DNA of 64,000 nucleotides from Bugulina stolonifera (lineage: Eukaryota > Bryozoa > Gymnolaemata > Cheilostomatida > Bugulidae), in the NCBI GenBank assembly GCA_935421135.1, contig OW285191.1:9847700-9911699 (forward strand), in the 5' to 3' direction. This document shows, piece by piece, positions 1 through 12,000 of this stretch. The position numbers were made by a program, and so were the translations under genes. The notes under the pieces are model-generated. The model ran no database searches. It was given only the letters and a program-made list of their open reading frames with translations, and had not been told where the DNA came from. Within the stretch, counting starts at the first letter, position 1, and each line of letters opens with the position of its first letter.

Positions 1-73
1 CAGCCAATCAGTGTGCTGACTGTGACTATTTGATATACATGTATAGTGCATGTAGTTGACTAGTTCTGCTCAG

Positions 74-3000
74 ACGTTTTGGTAATAATTCAGAATACAA
101 GAACAAGCACTTTGTCAAGACGCGCTGGCACTCCCCACAGGAACACTTTGGCATCACAAGGATCTCAGACTAGCTCAGATGATGCCGTAGAGTCAGGCTA
201 TACTATCACCACATTAGCTTACATAGAGTCAAGGCGTGACATCGACAATAATGGGGCTGATCTCATATCCTGTGGAGGAAATGGTTGGGTTAGGTTCTGG
301 AATTCCCGTTCGTGCAAGCTCATTGGAGAATTTATTGCTCACCCTCATGGTACGAATAGAATGACATTGCTAACTTAGATTTTCTTTAACGGAAACCATT
401 TCTGTCTTCAGCCCAAACATTTATGGCTTACAAACAGCAATTATGGTTGAGAGCTCAGTTATGTTGCACATTTATGATGTGTAACTCATGGCTATTGACA
501 AGTCTGTTATATATTGTATTCTTGATTGAAGTATAATCATGACTGTTGACAAGTATACTATATTTTATTCTAGTTGGAAGTGTAATCATGGCTGTTGACA
601 AGTCTGGGAAGTTCTTGGTGACCGCTGATGTGGACGGTCAACTGAGGAGTTGGCTGATTGATGACTACAACCTTACTGAGGCAGAGAATGGCAAACCTAA
701 CACAGCTCCACCTTGTATGTATTTGGAAGAGTATATTTGTGGAGACTTTAAATACACTCTTGTGTTGTTTATGTGTGTACTTTTAGAGACATTTACCAGA
801 AATAAATAACACCATTATGTAGAATTTTAGCGAGACATACTTAGACGCACTTCTCTCCAACATCAGTGTGAAAAACACTTAGAAGTGTAATGAACATATA
901 GAAAAGGAAGTCTTGTTAATGTAAATAGAAAGTGCATCTATATGACTGTATTTTTGCACCCCGGAAGGCCAGGCTTTTCAAGACCATCATAGAATATGTG
1001 TCAAGTAAATATAAATATGTAGATGCAGTATTACATATCGAGCAGAAAATGTCATAGCAGACAGAGATTTTGACATAATACCTAGCTATTCATATTATGT
1101 TCTTCTTAGCTAGTTACATATTGCTGATTATCCCGCATAAGTGAAGTACCGTTCAGCTGATTTCCTGTAAGAACATGTGAAGATCAGCACTTATTTCTTT
1201 TTAATTTTTAAAATATTTTTTCAGCTCAGATTTGTCACTGGACGCCTCACTTTGACACTGTCATCTCTTTGGCTATCTGTGAGCGTATGGAGAAGACACT
1301 AATAGTTTCAGCTAGTAGTGATATGTGTGTCGTACTCAGCGATATCAAGGGTTAGTATTACCAGGTTACATTGCTCTTTCACATGTAGACTAATAATAGT
1401 GTAATACAGTTGCAGTTTTGCTGTCTTTCAAATGGTTTTATTTTAATGGTAATAAACCGCCATGAATGTCAAATTGAGTCTATTTGGGGAAGAATGTGGA
1501 TATGAGTATCCAAAATCCCTATTCATAATTTTTAAACTCCAGCCTGACATGTATGCCTACCCTCATATTACTAGTAAATTACATTGCAAAATTTTTCTAG
1601 TTCAAATACTCCAGTTGTGTTAATATATACAATATATTTGTGCTCGTCCAATCAGGTAAGGTTATTGGTACATTTGGTCAAGAACACCACTGGAAGATAG
1701 AACCATTCATTCCGGGAATTGATGACGACTTTACAAACCTACAGGTAAGTTGTCTCCCCACATTACACTAATATAATTTTGATATAGTAATATAACTTCT
1801 GTATATATAAGGAAATTGAGTAGTTGAGTGCTACTTTCTATTGAACTTTTGAACCTAAATACTTTCTTCACATTTTTCCTTCTACATGTGGAAGATTTTG
1901 CAAATACAAGCGTCAAAGCAAAATTATTCTTGTCAAATGAATTTCTCAGGCCTACTACTCACTAGCTTTCCCTTTTAGTACTAAAAACTGTTTGGCCATT
2001 AATAGAATAATACGGAAAAATATCTACTAAATTTTCTATTTCATACTCTGGTATATATTTCTAAAGATTGTTTTATCAAAATTGCATTTCCTTTCGAAAG
2101 CAACCATGTTAACTCTTTGTTTCTATGGTTACAATGATGCAAAACATTTTGGTTCCCATGGCAACAGTGAAGTGTTGCCCTTTAACTCTGTTGATTAACA
2201 TATAACTTTCTTTGCACTTGTAGGCCGAAGAGGAAGTATGTAATATCATAGTCACTTTAGTATCAATATGTAGTAATGTGTATTGTATTGTGCTACTTCT
2301 ACCTGTCATTAGTCGAAACTAGAACCTTAGTCATCATATTCATGCCTTCTAGCCTAAAGTGTTGGCATCTACCAAGTTTTGCTGCCACAAGCCATATCAT
2401 CTGGCATATCATTAAAGAATGCAGTCATTCTATTTGACAGTCGTACCTATGACTCAAACATTACATTACAACATACGGAAAGGTGTCCAGATCGATTCTA
2501 ATCATACATAACACGGAATCTCAACTCTACAGTATTTTACTGAAATATTATATCCTTGTTCTAATTGATAATCAAATGGTTCTACTCGAATGGCCGCCGG
2601 AAATGCGCTTTTGAAATGTCGCTTGTCTGTTACTTGTAGAAACTACGAGTATTTGCTACTTCCTGTAACTTTTCTTGTAATATGCAAATAGTTGTATCAG
2701 CGATTCTTTATGCCCGATGTGTGTCATTCTACCCACCTGTCATATAATGCCGCACACCCCACGTCACCCCTTCTGTGTATGAAGTTCCTGTCACCTTACC
2801 TATAACTTAGTTCCAACCTGTACCAGTGCTGTAGCCTAGATCCTGTATTGTTACACTTTAGCATCAGCAGAACTTAGTTGGTGAAGTGTGTGATGTCACT
2901 GTATGCTATTGCACCCAGTCTAGCATGGTTCCTTAGGCTATCATTTAGTTGGCGAGTTTTCAATATGGATTATATACATCAGTCAACATTTTCATGGGTG

Positions 3001-6000
3001 ACTAAAGTCAATATGAGGCACTTAAACTTGTGATTTTCAAAATCTAAACATTGTGGCCATGGTCGGTGGTCAACTACACGCACTACTTGAAAATGGCTGC
3101 AATCTGAGTCCACTACCATGGAACATTGAAGGCTTTGTAATTTTGTCTAACTAAATCACCCATTTGATTTAAGTGTGCTGTGCTGACTTTAAAATTAGAT
3201 ACCATTAGTTATCTCCATCTATGGTAAAATTTTATGAAAATGCGTTTTGTCAATAGAGCAAGGGATTATTAAATATATGTACCTCCCATGGTATCGCCCA
3301 ACAATTTCACACTCCTTTTTGATGCACTTTTTCCTTGCACTAACAAACTAAATTGTCAGTTTGAAGAAATGCACACTATAGATTTATATCCTAGCATATA
3401 CATAAATCTCTAATCACACTTGTTTAGTCTGACGATGAAGATGGTCGAGGACAGAGGTCCTTGTTAGACGAAGACGACAACTGGAAGCCAGACGACAGAG
3501 CTACTAATGACCCCCAGAACTTTAAAGTAGATTCATGGAGTACGAGTCTATTAGGTTAGTGATGATATTATAAATATTCAAACTTTAACCTTTTTAATTT
3601 TTATTTTAGTCAATATTGTATATAAACTCTTTTTAGTTATTGTTTCCTCTTCTTTTGTCAGGTCAGCGATATCAAGAACAGAGAAAGCAGAAGAGAGAGA
3701 GGAAGCAGCCATCGACTATTCCAGACCTTCCGTATCTTCACTGGGAGAGAACTGGTGCCCCTCCTGCTGGTCCATATAATGCTTTAGAAACCAGGGACCT
3801 CGATGATGTTGAACAGCTGAAAAAGCCTGAGTTCATGAGTAACCCTCATCGATTCTTTGGGGAGAAGTTAGAGGAGACCGCACCCACCACAATAAAACTT
3901 CCTGCCCTGTCTGAATGTATGTATGCTTCCACATAATTTAACATGGTATCTAACTAATGGTAAAGTTTAAACATACAGATGCACATTGTAGACTGTAATA
4001 CAAAGGATAAAGAAATTTCATTTCAAACATGTGTGTATATATTAAGTGAATGCTACAGACAAATGTGAAAACTGTCTAGGCTATTTTTTAATTATTTTTC
4101 TACTTGTGCAGGTACATGTGGCCTACCACTGTATGTATAATGTGTGTTATGTATTTTAATAACGTGTAAATTCAAACGCATTTGTTCTATTCACAGATAA
4201 ACGCCGTAAGTTACACGTAAAATTGAATATTGTATCCACACTTTTGATGCATGTCTGTCCTCTTTCACATTGGTGGCCATGTTTATTTTGATTCTGTTTC
4301 CTGAAAATTATATTTAACCCCATCTTTCTGAATAACATGTGGATATAGTTTGGATTTACCAAAGTTTAAGTTCAAATAAGCACACGTATCCGCTATCTGC
4401 TTAGTTTAACAAGGATGTTGCATTAGAGTATGCCGATGCAACGTAATTTCTCATGTCCTAGAATAATAACAGTATCAAATATGAGCTTATGAGAGTGTAT
4501 TGTTATACATGTATTACACATTCGAATTAGATAGCATTAATGCTGTAACATTTCTGTAGTCATATTTCCAGCAGGTTCTAACTCAAAACATCCCGTCTAG
4601 ATTCTTGGAATACATAATTATCTCCCCAGATATCAACGGCTAACAGCGCTCACCAATATGTCATCATTACCAGTGACAGCGAGATTAAAATGAACCACAC
4701 TGTTCTCTGCAGGCTTGCACCACAGGCGGACATAAAACGTTTAATAATTCCCAGTAACGCAACCGATATGATAATGTACTTTTAGCTTATTAATATTTTA
4801 AAGTCGTCCTCTCTTAACTAACATGTCAACAGAATTATGATCTGTACTAACCTGTACTCCAAGAAATTGGGGAGGTTATGTTCATAATTACTTGGAGCTC
4901 AAGCTAGATATTTGCATACATTATTTCTAACCAAACCCCCTCCCTCTCCCATAATTGTTTGCATTGCCAGATAATTGACGTTAAAAAATTGGGCTCTTTT
5001 CATAGACTATCAGATGGTCAACTGTTAACACAATTTGTACTAGGTCTACTGAGTACTGTTAACAATTACATTGCATTGAGGAGTTGTCAGGAATGTTCTA
5101 GAACATAAGTAGTATAGTCAGTGCACTTCTAGACAGACACGCACTCATTGACCCCTGTTTTCAACCAATCACAAGCCGGTATTTCCGATTTCAACCAATC
5201 ACAGAAGAGCACAAAAATTTTGCACACGACCTTGCCAAGGTCACCCCAAAATCCCCCCTTCTGATTGGTCGAAAAAACATTTGCACACTTGACCCCGAAC
5301 CCGGCCACGACCCCTTCCCTTCCTCCTTCCCACCCTCCTCCCCTCCCCCTCCCCCACCTCCCACTCCTCCCTCCTCCCCGCCACCGCCCTCGTCCCGTCC
5401 GCGCCACCGCCGTCGCCGCCGCCGCCACCGCCGCCCTCACCACCGCCGCCGCCGCCGCCACCACCACCGCCCTCACCACCGCCGCCGCCACCGCCGCCAC
5501 CGCCACCACCGCCACCACCACCACCGCCGCCACCACCACCACCGCCACCGCCGCCGCCGCCGCCACCACCACCACCACCACCGCCGCCGCCGCCGCCGCC
5601 ATCACCGTCATCACCGCCACCCCTCCTCCACCGCCGCCCACCCTCCCCCCCGCAACCCCCACTCACCCGAACGACCAATCGTTTGAGGCGGTCAAGCCGC
5701 GTCCGCCCACGTTGCGTGCGGCGCCGACCGTACACGTGGAGGCGACGCCGGTGCCCCGTATCCACCGGGCCAAGCGACTAGGCAGCGGCCCGCCGCTTCT
5801 CCCGAGCCCTCCACTCGAAAAGCTTGTGATCTAAACGAGCGAATTCGGCTGCGCTTCTTCGCCTATAACTCTCATTAGCGATAAGAAGAAGTACTACGGA
5901 AGGGATGGTTTATGATGTGCATCGCATTGTTAATAAAGAAATGTGTAAAGTCTTGGCTATAAATACACTGATGGGAAGAAGGGTTGGTTCTATGATATAC

Positions 6001-9000
6001 ATTGTATTGACAATAAAGAAACGTGTGCATGTGTTAAGTCAGCATATATAATACATTAAATAAACTTTCCGCAATGGTGACAATAGAATGAATAAAAGAT
6101 TGTGTACACGTGTTAAAACACAATTGAAAGAATAAAAGACACATATTTAAAAGAGTATGTCATATCTGTTATTAGCAAGAAAGTCTGTGTACATGTGTTA
6201 AGACAGTGTATATTATACATTAGATAAACTTTTCACAATGGTAGCAATAGAATAAATAAAAGGTTGTGTGCATGTGTTAAGTCAGCATTATGTAATATAT
6301 TAAATAAACTTCACAATAGTAGCAATAGAATAAATAAAAGAGGGGTTTAGGTACTTATTACTCATCTTCATCAGAAGTCGTAGGAGCTATAATGTTTACG
6401 ACTTCGGTCTCAGCATACTCTAATTGATATGCTCCAGCTCCAAACTCTTGACACAGTCTTACCTACAAGATGATTTTAGTTTTTTACTCAGACGAATATC
6501 ACTCAAGGTGGACAAAGCAAGAAATCTATACTTCTTTATGTTGTTGGTCCCTTACCATATCTGCTGATTTGTAGAGGTGAGCTAGTTGTTGAGGAGTTTC
6601 ACTTTTGTAGTTACGAACTTCAGAATCAGCTCCCAATCTTAGACATGTATGTAGACATTCGTAGTCTTCATTCTCTATGGCAATGTGAGATGGGGCATAT
6701 CCATCTCCCATTCGCTATAATATCAAACAAGAGAATAGAATTAAACTCCCCATCTAACTTATCAATTCGATCTACTCTACTTTTATTCCACTGTAATGTA
6801 TTCACTTACCCTCATATCTAAGTCAGCCCGAGTATTTTTTTTTAGTACTTTTAGTGCCTCTCTATGCTTGCTGCTATGCGCTGTTTCAACAATGAGGTGG
6901 ACTACACTCCTTCCATCATGATTGTAGCTCTGTACATTGTCTTGGGGAAGTGATTTGTAAGGAACTCTGAAGTATGGATGCTTTACTTCTGCTCTGGTCA
7001 AACTTGTGGTTAGAGCATGAATAACCTTAGCTCTACCCAGACGTGCAGCAATGTGAAGGGGGGTGTCACCTTCCAAATAAACATTAGCAATATAGATAAG
7101 TATCGAATTGTTACAAGTTTTGCAATACTATATTTTTTAACAAGCAATGCATGCAAACATTGGTGCTATAAAACACTAACCCCAAGCATCGGCTATTGCT
7201 CCATCCGCTCCCCTTGTGATGATGAGACGAATTAGTGAATCCGAACAATAAGACTGTACAGTTAGGTGAAGTAATGTCTGCCGATTCGCATTCTTTGTAT
7301 TCAGTTGTTTGTGACTCCTCGCAACAAATACCGCGAGTGCAATGGCTCTCTCATCTCTATCTCGGGCTGCTTCTAGTACCTCACTACATCATTTAGCATG
7401 ATATTTGTTTTTCACATAGTTGAGAGGTAGTTATATGGGAAATTTGTCTATCATATTTTATTTTGATCATAAAAGACAATACGAAACAAAAAAAAAAAAA
7501 AAAAAAATAGTTGGAAGTATGTATAACTTACAACTCTTCATCCTTTCCATCTTGCTCCCAAAAGATAGAACGAATTTCTTCTAGTAACTGTGTGCTAAGC
7601 TTATTACGAATATCGGTTAAAGGATCCCATTTCTGCCAATCTAGAGGTAAGCTTTTTTGGAGAAAGAGCTCAGACACCCCCTCAAATAAGTCTTTATTCT
7701 CATACTTGCTTTGTTCTGTACATCTTTCCACTGTTACCTTCATCAGCTCTTGGTTTATAGGAGTCATTAGCTTGTTGCTATACTCGCTTGATCCATATCC
7801 ACTTTCCATGCTATTTGTGTGCTAACCTTCTTTAATTTCTATTAAGAACAGACTGGAGCTAGAAAGAGTTAACTAAACTACTGTTTCCACCTCTCTTTAT
7901 ATAGTGAATAAAAAGATACAAATAAAGCTGATTGGCTAACAGCATATACATTGGAGTGCATTGGAAACACATCAGAGTGCATCGAATCACATCGGGAAAG
8001 ATCGAAAACACATAGGGAAACATCGAAACACATCGGGAAAGGTCGAAAACACATCGGGAGAGGTCGAAAACACATCGGGACACATCGAATCACATCGGGG
8101 GAGGTCGAAAACACATCGGGACACATCGAATCACATCGGGGGAGGTCGAAAACACATCGGGACACATCGAATCACATCGGGGGAGGTCGAAAACACATCG
8201 AATCACATCGGGGGAGGTCGAAAACACATCGGAGGAGGTCGAAAACACATCGAATCACATCGGGGGAGGCCGAAAACACATCGAATCACATCGGGGGAGG
8301 TCGAAAACACATCGAATCACATCGGGGGAGGTCGAAAACACATCGAATCACATCGGGGGAGGTCGAAAACACATCGAATCACATCGGGGGAGGTCGAAAA
8401 CACATCGGGGGAGGTCGAAAACACATCGGGACACATCGAATCACATCGGGGGAGGTCGAAAACACATTGAATCACATCGGGGGAGGTCGAAAACACATCG
8501 AATCACATCGGGGGAGGTCGAAAACACATCGAATCACATCGGGGGAGGTCGAAAACACATCGGGACACATCGAATCACATCGGGGGAGGTCAAAAACACA
8601 TCGGGTTACATCGGGGAAGGTCAAAAACACATCGAGACACATCGAATCACATCGGGGGAGGTCGAAAACACATCGGGGGAGGTAAAAAACACATCGGGTT
8701 ACATCGGGTTACATCGGGTCACATCGGGGAAGGTCGAAAACACATCGGGACACATCGAATCACATCGGGGGAGGTCGAAAACACATCGAGACACATCGAA
8801 TCACATCGGGGGAGGTCGAAAACACATCGGGGGAGGTCGAAAACACATCGGGTTACATCGGGTTACATCGGGTTACATCGGGTTACATCGGGTTACATCG
8901 GGTTACATCGGGTTACATCGGGTTACATCGGGTTACATCGAATCACATCGGGATGCAATAAATCAGACTAAAAAAAGGCAAATCACTTCTGATTGGACAG

Positions 9001-12000
9001 AGATTTCCATAAAAGCAAGCGTGAGAGAGGATTTTTATCATTACCACTCAACCACCTAGTAAAGACTTGCAACTCTGTGGATATTTACTAATTTCTCTGA
9101 ATAAACATCACTCAACAATTAATATGGTGAGTAAACTTATTTTAATATGTATTTTAGTATGAATTTACTCATTTGAGTTAACATTGGGACTAATTCTATT
9201 TTAGTAGTGATATAATACTCCCTTGGTATGACTAGAGCTTAGAAACTTTGTAAGCTTATGTATTAAACTGTTTTGATTCTCAACATGAGAGCAAGTATGT
9301 AGAGATCTGATCTGTCTATACTACAATTTGTGTGACCGGAGCTTAGAAGCTTTATATGTGGTGAGATTTTTTTCAATATGAGTAGTTATACCACTAGTAG
9401 TGTAATAAGTATCAAAACAGTTTATTACCACTTGTACTGGCTATACTAGTACATCCTAGCTATTTTAATATGTATTTTAATATGAACTTACTCATTTGAG
9501 TTAACATTGGGGCTAATTATATTTTAGTAGTGGTATAATTCTCCTTTGGTATGTCCAGGGCTTAGAAACTTTGTAAGCTTATATATTAAACTGTTTTGAT
9601 TCTCAACATGAAAGCATGTGTGTAGAGATCTGCTCTGTCTATACTACAATTAGTGTGACCATAGCTTAGAAACTTTATAAGTGGTGAGATTTATTTTCAA
9701 TATGAGTAGTTATACCACTAGTAGGGTAATAAGTATCAAAACAGTTTATTACCACTTGTACTGACTATACTTGTACATCCTAGCAAAGAAGTATATTATC
9801 AAGTGTAGCCTATACTCTACATCCAAGACTATACTGTACTAAAGTGGCCTATCACAATACTTGGGGTGGACTTGCTGCTAAAAAGATTAACTGGATAATT
9901 CTAATGAATAGGTCTGCACTAAAGTGATTTATTACACTACTTGGGATGAACTTGTTGCTAAAAAGATTAACTGAATAATTCTAATAAATAGGTCTACACC
10001 AAAGTGATTTATTACACTACTTAGGATGAACTTGAAGCTAAAAAGACTAACTGATTAATTCTAATAAATAGATCTGCACTAACACAAGAGTAATTTATCT
10101 CTCTGTTTGGGAGGAGCTTACCATCAGAAAGACTCAATTGGTTGAAAAACACATAAAAAGTAAGGGGTGGTATTTTTGGTTTTTTTTCTGTCTTATACTG
10201 ATTATTCACTTCAAAATTAATTCTTGCTAACACATGTTCTGTTTATCTGTTCTTGTTTCTATTCCCCAGTGACTATGGTGAGTTGGTGGTTTTATCCACA
10301 CAGTTAAGGCTTTAGTATATATTATTACTTGTTATTTAACTTGCCTATGCTATTCATTCTAAAAGTAGTTGTTATCAGTATTCTTATTCTCTTGCTCAAT
10401 AACTATAGGGATTAGTATTTTTGTATACTTGACTTGTACACTACCACTATGCTCATGTTTCCTATATATTTTTATTCATTCTTATTTTCTTTGTTTAGTA
10501 ACTATGTTGCATTAGTAGTTCCGTTTACTTGACTTATGCTTTGGTATATGTTTATTACTCTACATATACTTACAGGCTTCTACATCTAAATATCAAAGAA
10601 AGAAATATATAAGAAAAATTAAAACATCAAAAAAAGGTACGAAGTATATGATTACGTACGACTCGGAAGACAGAAGACGAATCTCGAGGAAAAGAATCCC
10701 ATCTCCAGAAATGGTTAGTCTATTATCTTATTTGTTCACACATGCATTACACCTTCAATCCACTATGGTGTTGGGTTTCTAAGATGTCAAAGGAGATTAC
10801 TGACATTTCTGCAGAAGTACATGTTAGTTACACATAATGATGATGTACTTTTTTATACTATAAGCCTCTTACCATGTCTAGAATGTCAAAAGAGACTACT
10901 TCCTTTTTAAAACCAGATGTTAATTAGTCATAGTATGATTTTCTCTAATTCTATAAGTCTCTTACCATGTCTAAGATGTTAAAGATTAGTGATATTTTTA
11001 TTATAAGTATTGCACTTTCTTTCTTATGTATTATTTTTATCAATAAGACACTTTTTTTTTCTTTTCTTATGTGAAAAAATATAACATAAATTACAACTGG
11101 TTTTCTTATGTTGATGATGTATTTCTCTTTATGTGAGTAAATAGACAGGCTTTAGTAGACTTGCTTAGTACTTAGAGTGCCAGTTTTTTCATCAAATTCT
11201 TCAAAAACCATATATTACAAATAGCTATGTTAATGTAGTTTGTTAATTAGTCACTGCACATTTTATTTACATTATAGAATGAAAAAGAAACAGAACTAGG
11301 GGAAGAAGAGATTGCTTTATTTGAACAATGTGGGGGAGTAGATGGCTTCGAGATAGGTAAGAATGATTTAGTATCTATTTGTAGATTTAGAATCTTTTTT
11401 TTTTTTCTGATTTACAAGTAAGTCATATGTTCTCTCTCACTTATTCTTGTTATTTTCTTTCTTTTTTAGGACTCAGAGCAAAGTCGATATGTAAGGGGGG
11501 TCTAAGATTCTATGTCTTTGTTAGTGATGAGACAAAAAGAAGACTGGAGATGTCACTAACAAAGCCATTTGAATCGGATGACCCCTGTTTTTTATGCAAT
11601 AAGAATGTTGGGCACCGACGAGGTGTCCACATTCAACAGCATTTTTTGCTCCGAATCTGTTTTTGCTATCACATAACAGTAGATGATGAGGGGATGAATA
11701 GACACTACAACTTTCCATCTAATCATCATATTGATGGAAAGCCCTGTCACCGACACATCTCATTCAACACACGCTTTCTAACAGATATCTATTCACTAAA
11801 AAAGACCATATCCTTTTTGCAAAGGGTCACTGGTCACTCTCCACCTTCCAAAATACTCATCCCCGCATACACTCCAACAACTGTTGGTGGGGTAGTATAC
11901 CCTCCCTTCTTTAAGGGGATGTCTACTACTCCATTCTCTTTAAAGTCTGGGGTGTGCTCTTCACAATTTCCTCTCCCTTCTCACCGTCATTTTGATTCAG

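Noticed and set aside
5129..5834. Long open reading frames on both strands in the GC-rich part of the left inverted repeat
   Set aside because: They are poly-Ala/Gly/Pro/Thr/Val translations of CCG/CCA triplets, open in several frames at once, with no domain or splice structure.
7859..8685. Frames of up to 244 codons in the minisatellite
   Set aside because: Monotonous translation of the ACATCG-based repeat, open in overlapping frames on both strands.
7951..8950. CRISPR-like array
   Set aside because: Units are contiguous tandem repeats without unique spacers, in an animal genome.
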